From Agarophyton chilense (taxonomy: Eukaryota; Rhodophyta; Florideophyceae; Gracilariales; Gracilariaceae), in contig JARGXX010000100.1 in assembly GCA_030374765.1 (NCBI GenBank), positions 496,001-560,000 of the forward strand: a stretch of DNA of 64,000 nucleotides. The letters are read 5' to 3'. Each line of letters opens with the position of its first letter. The stretch's first letter is position 1. Shown here piece after piece: positions 30,336-41,978 of this stretch. The position numbers and the translations under genes are program-made. A model generated the notes under the pieces. That model was not told the DNA's origin, did no database searches, and worked only from the letters and a program-made list of their open reading frames with translations.

Positions 30336-31914
30336 AATATGCGGTGTTATATTCAATTTGTTCCCGTAAGCACCGTTATACAGATTAAAATCGTCAATCA
30401 TGCACATTGCAAGCTAAGAAGTTTTCACTATAAAAGACCGCTCTATAACTTCGAAATTCTTTTCCAAATTCAGATCATCCTGACCTGACCTATTACGCCT
30501 ATAACTTTTTGAAAAACCCGAACAGTACTCCTCGCAAACTTCTGGAATAGCAATGGAAAGTGAGATTCCTTTTGTTATTCCATCAGTTGTCCTCCACCTC
30601 TCACGAGAAACGGGAGTTATTGATTGGGTACTGCTACAAGTGCTCATGAAATATCTTCTGTCACGGTCCACCAAGAGCACAGACATAATCTTTCGATTCA
30701 ACTCGGCAGTTTCGCGACCATTGACACGTGCTGGCCTCGTGCCGTCATCGTGAGTTCGGGAAGATGTTTCATAGAAATCCTTCTGGTGGCTGCTTTTACA
30801 ACTCCAAAAAACCGCATTCCTCTTTTTAAAAGTTCTTCAGCTGTTTCAACAGATGAAAAATATAAATCTGCACAAACTATTCGGTCAGTTGCGAACCAAT
30901 TTTCAACCAGTCTCATTAAAACAGCTGTTGCAAGCGAATGTTCCGATTCAGAAGGCTGTACATCTGGTTGCTTAACTCCTATCGTGATTTCTATTTTGAG
31001 AATAATTCCACTCCTTCCACAACACACTGTCATTAATTCACAACCATGTTCTCGTTTCCTATCAAGATCAGTGTAGTGTGGAAGTTCAATTTCAATCCAG
31101 TTCCTTCCAAGTCCATACCAACGTGACATACTTTCGTCCACGCACAAAGTGTGTGACGGAGTTGCGAAAGATTTCCGATGGTCATTTGGACCTTTGAAAA
31201 ACTAAGAAACGCATGAACACCGGCATTCTTCTGATTTTTGGTCGTCTTCAGAGCCACTGAAAACGATAAATTGCCGTATATGTTCAAACGGATTGCGTGA
31301 CATGATCTTTCCGAGCTGCAGAGATTTAATCTATTTAGAAAAAGTGTCTATAGACCAAAGCGTTCTTCTATTTGAAAATCAAAGCAATTCAGTAACACCA
31401 TCAAACCGAAACCTTTCAAAACTTTACCTCCTGCAGTCTGCTTTATGCCTTTTCCTTCCAGCCGGGAGTTGGTAGACCGAACTATTTTTTCCAAATGAGC
31501 TACAAAAAACATCCACATATGTAAATCTCATGGAGAGAGTCTCAAGGGTGCAATAGAGGCGGAGACAAAATCTCCAACCGGTTCCAGGACTTTACATGGA
31601 TGCATTTGCCCTGGACCATTCAGAGTCGAAAATATATTTTCCGTTGTCCATTTCGTCGAATTAACATCCACGAAGCTGTCTTGCGTGTCACTGTTCGTCA
31701 CAGAAGGAGGGCCGAACGGGATCATTGTGTGACTGTCATGGCCATCCGTGACACTATGGTGCTCTTCATTGTTCGAAACTTCGTTGGCTATAGTAGCATC
31801 ATTCATCTTCGCAATCGAATTGATGGCTTCTTGAGCAGTTTCCTGAACCATGACATGATCCCCGGATTTGAAATTGCAAAGTTTGAGAGTGCATACTTTC
31901 TCGCGACCAGGTAG
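30336..31914 (-). pseudogene. piggyBac-type transposase (DDE_Tnp_1_7), broken
   Basis: Minus strand, read from 31.9 kb down. The N-terminal part (31851-31528) contains WTTENIFSTLNGPGQMHPCK. The core holds CVDESMSRWYGLGR (first catalytic Asp), then GCELMTVCCGRSGIILKIEI, VCADLYFSSVETAEELLKRG (second Asp) and VLLVDRDRRYFMSTC (third Asp). The C-terminal part reads NRSGQDDLNLEKNFEVIERS. The pieces lie in three frames with stops between them, so it is inactive. The end abuts the G1 target site at 30331, so G1 landed in or near its 3' end. TTAA-type terminal repeats were not located. Confidence 0.85.
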
Positions 31915-33215
31915 CTCGAAGTTTATACTGACAAAAGTGTGTCTACGATTATTCTTGACAACATTCTACTTTGGTAACACTTTTGCTGACCAGTCTCGTC
32001 TTCCATTGCGGGCAGAACAAGCGTTTACAGTATCTCTATGATGCTTTTAGACGGGCGCGGGTGTTTACTCTGTTTGCCCCCACACGTCGGGGATCCATAG
32101 ATGATCACCTATTTGATACATTAGAAAAGAATGGAGGGAAGATGATGTTGTGTACAGGTTGTGAACGATCGTTCGTGATCTTTGAGGCTGATGCCAGAGA
32201 GAAAGAGAGTACTGAAAACATCTCGGCACAAAACTATAAGTAAATAGATAAAGTTTACAATAATTATCGATGTTGTAATTCTGGCCTCACATGAGGCCAA
32301 TGGTCGAATAGACACTAGAAGAGATATGTAGAGTTAAAGAAGATTAGTTCAGAGAAAACAATTCAAAGTACTCGTCGCGTGATACGTCTCAGCCTAGTAT
32401 TTCAGGATTAGATCCGATATATCAGCGTTAGAATAGTAAGCCGCGTTTAGGGGAAGGCCCCAGGAATAATCGCCAGAGAACTAGTTGCCGTCGTAGAGAC
32501 CAAATTGGTTTATTTTTGTTTTCGTTGTTTCTGCTCTAACTACACAGGTGATCAAAAGCTAAAGCTTTTATCTTGTTCTGCTGGTTCTTGCAAGCGTCAG
32601 AAGAACAGTATATTTAACTTGCTGTTTTACTTTATCGATCACCACTCAAATATGTCACAGCAATCTCTCCCTGTTCCCTTTCTGAGCTCCAGTTTCTGCA
32701 TATGTGGCAAAAGAATTGTCTACACCTTCTACCGGCACCAGTCTATTGCACAAGAGTTTGTTTACTCGGCAGCAGATAGCAGATGAGAGGCGGAGTACTC
32801 TTGTTTCTTTTCGATTTGCTTTCATTGTTACAAAACTTTTTGCATACAAATAGGCTTTAAATAACGATTTTAGCCCTATATTTATCTTTTTGATATGCTT
32901 AGATTCATGTAACGACATAACCGAGATATTTCGCTTTACAATTGTTACTCGTAAGAGAGTTCGCTAATTATATGACATACTATATTCAATGTAATTGGTG
33001 TATATTCACTGAAAACACGTAGAGTCTGCTACCAAAACATATCCCTCCCCTAAAGTTTCCAGGAATTGATGTTGTGGCTAGAGCAAAGTGACCAAAATCA
33101 GTTTAATAAAAGTTTCACCTCAAAATACTGGTTTAAAAGCATAACCTTTTTGGATCATATTTACTCTAATGAAAGTACAGTAGTAATTTTTTTGCCTTCT
33201 TTAGCATAAATAACG
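31915..33215. other. Stretch without a recognisable gene
   Basis: Open frames are short and unrecognised. A palindrome TGGCCTCACATGAGGCCA lies at about 32282-32299, and a near match (TTGGCCTCACATGAGACC) occurs near 24260, which may be chance. AT-rich at the right edge. Confidence 0.3.
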
Positions 33216-33544
33216 CCTATACAGTGCTTTGGTATTGATTTAAAAAAAAGATGTTTTTAGTGTAAATCCTTCCCAATTAATCGTTGATACGTTTTTCTTA
33301 AAATAAAAAACTGTATCAAATAGCCTTCTTTGGGCAAAAACCGTTGGGGCAAATATGACCCAACTGTTTTCAATTCCGTAACAGTCAGGAAAGCGCCCAG
33401 GCCATTCCTTATCTGTTATATTAAAACCACTAAACCATTGTTCCAAAGCATTAGACTTGAGCCAATGTGCGTTATCCGGTTGAAATTTTATTTTCTTTCC
33501 CATGCATCTGGATACCGTCCATACATTATAGTACTTTCAATGAA
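33216..33544 (-). pseudogene. Tc1/mariner transposase C-terminal remnant
   Basis: The minus strand reads KIKFQPDNAHWLKSNALEQW, then WPGRFPDCYGIENSWVIFAP, the Tc1 'QQDNA.H' and 'WP..SPDLNPIEN.W' blocks. The second and third catalytic positions are therefore recognisable, with DLNP changed to DCYG. It is cut by the G2 insertion at ATGAA (33540-33544). TACAGTGCTTTGG near 33220 could be the terminal inverted repeat, but its partner was not found. Confidence 0.8.
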
Positions 33545-34153
33545 TGTCGTACAATCACCTCTGGGGTATGCTACTGTCTTGTCTCGGGAGCGTGGTGACG
33601 CTCAACCTTAGAAGGTAGACGTAGTAAACCTCGATGGTAACAGGTCACTGTGAAAACCCGCAGGGGTAAACGGCGGGGCAACTAGCCTACACCGTGTAGG
33701 TGAACGATGGTAGGCGTCGACGTGCGGGAAAGCCTGTGTGGTAGTAGAGAAACGATGAACCAAAAGGTATAGTCGTGACCCAAGGAGTGCCTGCCTTTAT
33801 CAGATTAGGATGGGGGAGGTGCAGTTCCCTATATGCAGTGGACTGCACTCTCCAGATCACCCGGGAGGGGCCAGCAAGGCACGGTCTCTGACCTAGTGTC
33901 AGAGACCTGGCCAGCACTGGCTACAGTGCCAGGTGCCCACTCCACTACTGCACTAAAATAAACATAATTACAATTACAATTACTAACAATTACTCAACCA
34001 GAAGGTACATGTCAACACTACACGTGGCTGAAAACACCTAGATGGTAGCTCGCCCGGAGCTGCATGGCCGATGATCCTTCGCATCGATCACCTACAAGGT
34101 CAGTGTAGTATATTGACAACCTCAAAGGTCAGCACTTCCGCCACTATACGACA
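33545..34153 (-). repeat. G2 3' LTR (copy R2)
   Basis: 609 bp, on the plus strand from TGTCGTACAATC to TATACGACA. It holds the hairpin GGTCTCTGAC-5-GTCAGAGACC and a 76-codon open frame on the minus strand (33687-33917) shared with the other family copies. ACC...GGT motifs occur at 33605-33616, 34090-34100 and 34119-34129. Confidence 0.93.
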
Positions 34154-34850
34154 GACCCCCTTCCGACCCGTGAGACACGCCCCGTGTCTCCTTCTGTCAA
34201 ACCATAAAAGTATCGCGAGCGACAGCGGCGCGGTGTCCGCCGGCGGTTGCTCACGGTGTGCGAGGCGCGATCTCTTGAGGTTCAGCACTCGGCGCCAGTG
34301 TCGGTTGGGGAGGGCGCGCTACGACGGCGGCGCACGGATTGAGCGACAATCATTCAGGTAGGGACTGTTATGAGGGCGATGCAGTGTAAATAGCGCGCTC
34401 GCGGACACCTTTTCGGTAGTGGCCCTGCTTGCTTGCGATTCTGCTTCCGCATAGCCCACTATTTAACCAAGTTGGTATCGCAACTTTCCCGGTTGCTCAA
34501 ACTTCATTTCTCTTCTAGGTCCTTGCGCGCGCCGTCCCGCCTGGTCGTTTCCATGGCTTGACAACCCTTCAGGTATCGCTGCCCTTAATTGGCGGCGTCG
34601 CGACCGTAATCGGGCTGTCCGGCTTTCCCGGAAGGTTTCCTGGCTTCTCGACCTTTCAGGTTCCATCTACCTTTTAAGGATTGCCTCGAGGCGCCTGTGG
34701 GGCCTGAGCCTGCGTCGATACAACCATTGAGGTGTTGGCCTTGGTCCGTGGTGAAAGCTTCCGGTTGTGAGACCTCATTGGTGTTGAGCGGCCCCGTCGG
34801 TAGTTGCGCGACCTTTTTCCGGTTTTTCATTCCGTTTTACCCTCGAGGCG

Positions 34851-37331
34851 ATGACAGCATCGCGCCGCCTCCGCGCACGCGTTCGAACCCATTCGGTGCC
34901 ATGTCGATGCACCTCGCGCCGCATTTTGGATTGGTCACCGCCACCTCGAAGGGGTGGGTCGTCCCCACAAGCAGCACCAGCGCTCGAGAGAAATGAGATT
35001 CCGGTTACCATTTACGTTGAAGAAGTCGGCGATTCCGAGGGGTTTAGGACCCCTGCAGTTATGCCTTTAAGGTCGGATTGGTCCCGCTCCACGATACCTA
35101 AAAGGTCTGGAACCGCTTACGACCGTACGCTGGCAACTGTTGCACCTGAAAGGTCGATGTCGGTACTACCGGAAAGATTGGATACGTTGGCCGTCTCCTC
35201 AGAACGGACCGAGGAGGCACCACTTCAGAAGGATGAATACCCGCTGGTGTTCACCGCGGCGGCGGAGGTCGACTCATCACGTCGTTCGTCGGGTCGAGCT
35301 ACGGCCTTCCCAACCATGTCAGGTAGCGACCCATCGCGTGGCCGTGGACGCAGTGGTATTACCAAGAGGGTGACTCGCTCGACTTCTCGAACGCCTACCA
35401 ACATTGGTCTTCGCGGCATGCCTGTCCCTGCGACACAGTTCTCCCATGGGAATCCGGCTGACCCATACCATCGCAGTAGTGGACTTCCTCCGACAACGCA
35501 AACCAATTGGGCTCACAATCTTGCGTTTGGTGTGGCGAACCGGACGACCAGTCAGAATGGACCTTTTGGTATTACCTTCGACCAGGTGACGCCCAGTGAC
35601 CTGTTGAAGCACGATTGGCCTGTGGCGGTAGAGAATTCGTCATTGCCGGCAGCTCTCACTAGACCACAATTGGATACCTAATTGGGTTTGTCCCGTTGGT
35701 ACTGCGAGCGCCTTCGCTCCGTTCCATTGCTTTTGAAGAAAAGGGGCCAAGAGTCTCAACCTCGTCAGGGTCGAATGGAATGCTAACAGAGTCGGCAGCG
35801 TCATACACCTTTGAGGTATTTCATCCCGCCGATATATCCGAGCGACTTGCCGTATGTGCGATTCGAACTGGAGATGGATTATTACCGTGGATTGGTGATG
35901 CAAGTGTGCCAGTAACCGTCTATACCGAAAACTTACCTTCCGGTTTCACCTGACTTGGTTTCCCTGAATCGGCCTTTCACCACTATCAATTGGGCCGACC
36001 GTACTAGGTGGGGCGAGGATGCAGCGACGGAGAGTCGCGTTCGCACTCGCTACTCTTACACTCGCGTTATGCATATGCTTCATAACGTCGAGTACTTCTT
36101 ACAACCAACGAAGGGTAGACGCGATTGGTACGTGCTTCGACCAGAGTGGTGGGAGTCCTATGAGGTTCTGTTATCGCTGAGCGTGCCCACTCGACCGGTT
36201 TTGGCGTACTTCGGGAGTCAGATTTACCGGAACCCGGAGCGGTATTATCTCATTTTTGTCGATTGCCCTCTCGGAGTGGACCGTGTTGGTTGCCATCCTA
36301 GCTCTGGAGGCCGCTTGTTACGGTATCGATTGGGACTGTCGCAATCCCGACTCTGACATATACCGAGATGGTGTTCAACCTGTAGGTCGCATCTTCTTCA
36401 TACCTCCGAGGGTGGTCCAGGAGATTTTCCGATCTGGTTACGAGAACATCGTCGAGGGGACCGATTATACCGTGAAGGATTTAGAATCGTATCTCGAGCA
36501 AAGCAGGAATTACCATTGGGATTCCCATCAAGTTTGGGAGGCTTTCGATCCGGCAACTTGGGAGATTGTGCCTTGGCACGCCCAATATTATCCCGGAGAG
36601 CCTCCTGTTTATGGAGCTCCCGCGAGCCCCGAACCTTATCACGGTACTGTGGAGACACCTGTTGGTCGTTATGCTGGTCCCTTCCCGTCCGAGCCGTTAC
36701 ATCAAGGTCGCAAGTCGCCCCTACGGGTGTGACTCCTATTCAACCGAGCTCCTCGCGGGCTGCTGGTCCGGTTCTACCTCTGTTGGCGGGTATTGCTCGT
36801 CCTCCACCTCAACCTATGATGGATTCTCCGGCCGTGGTCGGTTTGCTGGCTCGAATTCGCCATGCTTGCCGCACCAACTTTCAAAGGGCTGGGCTTGCCT
36901 CCGTGGTTGCTGCATTAACGCTCCTTGAAGGTTTGCTTCCGCGCAATGCGCAATAAATCAAGGCGTTGAACGAACTTGGTGAGTTCCGGAATCAGTTCCA
37001 GTAGGACATGTACCAACTGGCCACCCGTCAGGTTGCCAATCTGGCAAGCGTCTCCGCTGCTGCACCATCTGATCCTTTGACGGATCCCCTTCTAGGTGCT
37101 GACTTGAACACTGCGGTTTTGCAACCGGCTCCGGCGGTTCCATTCGTTCATCCTTTTTTGGTTTCGACTCCTCTCCCCAGTGGCGGGGCTACAGCTCCTT
37201 CGCTACCTCCTAGGTGGATGGCTCCTTACATTTCTGCAAGTTTTCCTCCGTGGGTAGTCAATAACACGGGTCCCCCCGATCCCAATGCTCCTCAACCGAC
37301 ATGTCCTTCTACTCCCGGATTCGGGGGCTAG
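34851..37331 (+). pseudogene. Antisense coding region inside G2, unknown protein, several frameshifts
   Basis: Plus-strand frames follow one another almost without gap: 34851-35681, 35690-35953, 35955-36356, 36256-36732, 36730-36956 and 37008-37331. They change phase at each join, as expected for one long gene of roughly 800 codons decayed by indels. The first third is Ser/Arg/Thr-rich and low complexity. The middle is globular and rich in Trp and Tyr (for example FLQPTKGRRDWYVLRPEWWE, GRIFFIPPRVVQEIFRSGYE and DSHQVWEAFDPATWEIVPWH). The end is Pro/Ala-rich. I recognise no domain. It lies in the 3' region of G2 on the strand opposite to gag-pol. Antisense ORFs in this position are known in some plant gypsy elements such as Retand; kinship is not implied. 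Confidence 0.6.
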
Positions 37332-37566
37332 ACTTTCTCTCGCTTCACTTTTGAGGTTCTTGTGGCGGCCGCCTGCCACTTGACTTCCTTAGTGTCTCCT
37401 TCTTCAAGTAAATTTTTGTCTCTTCTTGTCTCTTCTACTGTTACATTCGGTTGTTCTTTCGAGTCCTCTCTTGTAGGTAATATGACACGCATATGCGTCC
37501 ACCTTCTGCGGAAAACGACGTCTTTTTTCCCCCTTCCTTAGGCTTGAGTACAACGAAGGTCTAAGG

Positions 37567-37920
37567 TTAGGCGTCTGCAGGCATCGGCTCCTTGCGACGG
37601 CGCCAATACCTGATACAGAAGTGTGGGGGTATTGCAGCTGGGGGTTCGAGGGTGTCCCCTTCTGGCCCCCAGCCATAGCACCTGACGGTGTACTTCAGAA
37701 CATTGTAGGTTCGCGTGTGGCCCACCAGACGGTCAAAGTGATCTGAGGTTTGGTCCTCATCATTCGTGGGAACGCTACCTCGAGGGTTCATATGTTCCGA
37801 GTTGGGAGCTTCGTGTGTGGGAACAGGGTAGGGAGCTCCCGCTGTTACCGTGTGAGGGTCCATTTTCGTCCCTGTTAGAGGGTTGTAATCCGGATCATCA
37901 CGTTGAAGGTCATCGTTCAC
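37567..37920 (-). pseudogene. G2 chromodomain at the integrase C-terminus
   Basis: Minus-strand 117-residue frame. After a hydrophilic linker it reads FDRLVGHTRTYNVLKYTVRC and YGWGPEGDTLEPPAAIPPHF, followed by IRYWRRRKEP. This matches the chromodomain pattern of a 'Y.V.W.G....T.EP' strand pair and a C-terminal helix with YW. The aromatic cage is partly altered (RCYGW where W.GW is usual). In chromoviruses this module directs integration to marked chromatin. It is separated from the rest of integrase by a frame break near 38.0 kb. Confidence 0.8.
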
Positions 37921-38043
37921 CTCAATTGGGGTGGGGTCCTCTGAGGGTCGAGTGCGCAGAGCTACAGCTCTGGGCTTTCGGGCTGAGGTGCCTGCATCAA
38001 TGCCATGTTGAACCGTTTCAGGTGCTACCGTAATACGGTCAAT

Positions 38044-39544
38044 TCATATCGTATTCGGTATTCCATCTTGGTCAAACGTAACGGTGTGGTCTGATGCGTT
38101 CAATACCTTATAAGGTCCCACTGATTTGGGTAGAAGCTTCGAATTGATATCTTTGTCAGTAGCTTCATCGTCTGCTTCATCATTCGGTCGTGGTCTTTTA
38201 CCTGAAGGTTGTTTGTCTATGTAGAGATATTGTCCCGAAGATACGGAGACCATTTTGGTTACCCTACGGTCGTAGTCGGCCTTGTACCGCTCCTGGGCTG
38301 CAGTGAGGCGGCTCTCTACATGTTTGAGAGCCCTCTTAAACGTAAAAAGGGTAGTTCGCTTGACCTGGGCAGGGGTCAGTGCGCCAGCTGCAGTGTTGGT
38401 GGTATGATCTCCCTGCACTACAATACCTGGGGGGTGTCGCGAAAGAGCCAAATCAAAGGGAGAGGTCTGCGTTGACCGGTATACCTGAAGGTTATAGGAG
38501 TAGGGAAGCGGTGGCACCAGCTCATCCCACCCAGTTTGGTGCTCTTCCGTATATTGTCGTAGCCTTGATGCCAATGTGTGGTTAAAGCGCTCGACCTGTC
38601 CGTTCTTCTGCGGGTGGTAGGCAGTTATGAAATAGTTCTCGATACCCAAGAGGTTACAGACTGCTTCGAAGAATTTCGATGCCAGGTTTGAACCATTATC
38701 CGTAAGTAGGTACAGTGGTGCACCATACGGGTAGACCCAATTGTTGAGGAACGCGATCGCCAGCGTTATTGACCTTGTCTGCTTTTAAAGGTATCGCTCT
38801 CGTGAGCTTCGAGAAGCTATCGCCGATCATCAGAATATGCTGACACCCATTCTGGGTCCTGGGAAGTGGTTCTAGAAGGTCTATCGCAACAAACTCCAGC
38901 GGAACCGCTGCTGGAAACAGCTTGAGATACTTTCGCCGCTTTCGAATACCATCGCGGGTACGAACACAAGATTCGCATCGACCTACAAAGGTATAGACAT
39001 CATGGGCCATATGAGACCATTAGAACTGTTGCCTGAAGGTGTAATACATCCTGGTGGCACCGGGGTGTCCCGATAGTGGCGGGTAGTGTGCGAGATACAA
39101 GACTCTCGGGCGAAGCGCCTTCGGAACCACCTTTTGAAGGCTACCACCCAAGGTTGATGTTCTCACGATGTACCCATTGTGGTCCACATCGAACGGTGAT
39201 CCTTTGAAACCAATGTGGTCAGCCAGGGTTCTGCAGTACGCAGCCTGGGCCTGTTCTCGTAGGAACTTTTCTCGGGGTACGGGCATGACGTTCGTTTCCT
39301 TTAGGGTCAGTATCTGCGTTGCCATGTCGGTGTTCCGCAAAGGACCTTCTTCAGGTAAGTCCCAACATCCTTCTAGGTGTTCGCCGGTACCATTTTGGTT
39401 TGATGACATCAAAAAGCAAGGGATGTCAACGTCCACAGGTTCTGTCTCTAACCCAGAGGTGTTTAAGCGTGACATAGAATCAGCTATGTTGTGCTTGATA
39501 CCTGGACGGTACTGTACGTCGTACTCAAACTCCGACAGTCTCAA
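38044..39544 (-). pseudogene. G2 integrase (and end of RNase H)
   Basis: The frame 39544-39020 starts with the RNase H tail FEYDVQYRPGIKHNIADSMS. It then gives the integrase zinc domain: LYLAHYPPLSGHPGATRMYY (HH) and, after a stop, YTFVGRCESCVRTR (CC). The frame 39010-38696 has EFVAIDLLEPLPRTQNG (first catalytic Asp). The second Asp region is damaged. The frame 38649-38044 has ITAYHPQKNGQVERFNHTLA (catalytic Glu) and the C-terminal domain with KSVGPYKVLNASDHTVTFDQ. At least three frame breaks. Confidence 0.83.
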
Positions 39545-40690
39545 CCTCCAACGAGCAGGTCTACCAGACGCATCTGCGAGTCAGAAAAACCAACTTGAGG
39601 CGTCGTGGTCCGTACGCAACGTAAAGCGCTCACCATAAAGGTATGGTCGGAGCATCAACATGCTCCATATTACTGCTAGACATTCCTTCTCGGTTACCGT
39701 GTAGTTCTGCTCCATCTCATTCATAGCGCGGCTCGAGTACCCTATAGGTAATTTGTCTCCGTTGTGCTGCTCCTGCATGAGATAACAACGAATTTGGGCA
39801 TGGGATGCATTTGTATCCAGCGTGTACCGTAGACCTGTTTTCAGTAACACTAAGATTGGCGGCGACAACAGCGCTCGTTTCAATTCCTCAAAGGTATCCA
39901 TTTCGTCGTTCTATAGATTCTCAAACCGTTCAGGTTCACCTTTCTAGAGCTTCTTGTTGAGGGGAGCCGCTATTTTAGCGAATCCCTTCACGAAGCGACG
40001 ATAGGCGTTGCCTAAACCTATGAAGGACCGTACGTCTGTCTGGGATTGTGGCACCTTGACCTCCTGTAAGGCTCTAATGTTGCTCGGCGCAACCTCTAGG
40101 GTACCAGGGCCTATGATGCGGCCCAGGTATTCAACCGTTCTGGTAAAGAAGACGCATTTGCGTAGCTTCAGCGTCACCCCCGCCTCAGCTAGGAGGGTTA
40201 GTACGGTGCCCACGTGAGCAAAATGCTCTTCTACCGATCTGGAGTTAATGATTACATAATCAATGTATACCAAGGCGGTTGTCCACTTAACCTTCGAAAG
40301 GATGATGTCCAGCGCCCCTGGAGAGGTGGCTGGAGCATTGTGCAACCCGAAAGGCAACCCCGGTGAAGCGAAACAAACCTGCATGGCACGTGAAGGTCGT
40401 TTTGTGTCGATCTTCCTCACCTACAGGTACCTGTCAATAACCCAAATTGGCATCGAACGTGGTAAATATCTGCGCATCTCCCAAGGAGTCCATGAACTCA
40501 TCCATTCTCGGTATCGGGTACAAATCCCTCACTTTCACGCTATTGAGTCTCCTCTAGTCCACACAGAACCTCATACGGTTATCCCCTTTCTCCTGAACCA
40601 GAACCACGGGACTAGCCTAATCTGAGTTGGCTTGTTCAATTACACATTTTTGGAGCATTCGCTCCACTTATTTTAGTTTTACTTCTCTCG
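39545..40690 (-). pseudogene. G2 reverse transcriptase and RNase H
   Basis: The RT fingers are readable only by changing frame at 40668-40420 (a 'CVDYRRLN' block and 'PIPRMDE.MDSLGDA' are visible). From 40420 the frame reads GLPFGLHNAPATSPGALDII and ALVYIDYVIINSRSVEEHF. The catalytic YIDD has become YIDY, which by itself should abolish activity. LRKCVFFTRTVEYLGRII follows. RNase H (39901-39581) has LRYTLDTNASHAQIRCYL, YTVTEKECLAVIWSM and FTLRTDHDASSWF. The first Asp is in the DTNAS block (usual form DASD/DTDAS). Confidence 0.83.
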
Positions 40691-41864
40691 CCTTTGGACC
40701 TGCACGGTATGGGTGCTGATAAATCGGCTCTGAGTCAGGGAGGAACTCGATGCGATGCTGTGTGGCCCTAATTTGGCCAAGATGGTCTGACCACATGGTT
40801 TCGAACTCCTCCAGAAAGTCGTTAATACGGCCCCGCAGTTCGCCGTTTTCTTCACCGATCTGGACTGTATCTTGCCATTGCCTCTCAGGGTCAGGTTTCT
40901 CTTCTTTTTCTACCGATGCCTTATCGGCTAGCTTCGATTCCAGGTTGGTGTTTATCGATAACTTTGTGGTTGTGAACGCATTTGCGCACCCCCCTTCCTT
41001 ATCAAAGGCGACCTCTCCGAGATCAGTGTGAGCTACGGTGAAGACCACTTGTGGTGCCGGTAGTGCGATGCCAACATTGGTATTTTTCGGCAACTTCACG
41101 TCGTGACTGCTGAAGTTGCTGAGACACACCTTAAAGGGTTGATTTGGGATGTTGTCGACAATCCCGTTGGCCATCAAGGTGAAATGTCGATGTGCTAACC
41201 TCGGATGGTTTTGTAGTATGACCAGCCCGGGGGTCGCACACGAAACCAGTAGCAATATTTGGTGCATTGGCGGCATAACAACCTGTTTGGTAATGCGCAC
41301 TTTGTTGGAGACCGTTTCGGTGGCTGTCGTCTTTTTCGGTTTGACGAACCATCCCCGTTTGGTTTCCGTATTATCTAAAATGGCAATTCGTCCCCCGTGA
41401 CGTAGGGCGACGGTATAGGACCCAAGAAGGATTGCTTTCACATGTCTGTCAATGAAGTTCGTACCGAGTAGGCAGTCTGTTGGTAAATGGTTGACAACAA
41501 ATAATTGCAGTCTTACCTTGAGGTGTCCGAGCTGCACCACAGTGGTGAGCATACCTCGAAGGTTTAATGGGGGCTCATTTGCATCCATCAGCGGGTTGTT
41601 GTCGGGAGGTCGGCTCAAGTTCCGAAGTACCGCCTCAGATATGACTCGGGAGCTCAGGACGTTTGGGCTGGCCCCCGTATCCAACACGCAGGTGACTGGA
41701 ACCGCAAGGCGATCGGAGAAACACATTGAAGCACGTACTTTATAGTTGTTGTACTTCATATGACAAACCGGAACTGGTTGTGACGCGTTCTCTTCTACCT
41801 TCAAGGTTCTGGGTATCGATTGGCCATCCAATTGCAGGTTGGGTTCGGCCATTACGCCAACCAT
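40691..41864 (-). pseudogene. G2 aspartic protease and protease-RT linker
   Basis: The 398-residue minus-strand frame 41864-40668 has the protease active site CVLDTGASPNVLSS and the later ILG-like TDCLLGTNFIDRHVKA. A long linker follows, then the RT entry sequence MWSDHLGQIRATQHRIEF (usual 'H.I...G..P'). This is one of the longest intact stretches of G2. The protease would cut the Gag-Pol precursor. Confidence 0.82.
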
Positions 41865-41978
41865 TCTGTGTTTCCTTTCTGCACGGGAGGGGTTGAGTCC
41901 ATTTTTGGTGTTTTCTCGATGGTATTGACCTGTACCGGTGTACGGGGTTGGAACCTATTTGGTGCTTGCGTTGAAGAC

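Noticed and set aside
32282-32299. TGGCCTCACATGAGGCCA palindrome as a regulatory site
   Set aside because: A single perfect copy and one imperfect match near 24260; not enough to call a site.
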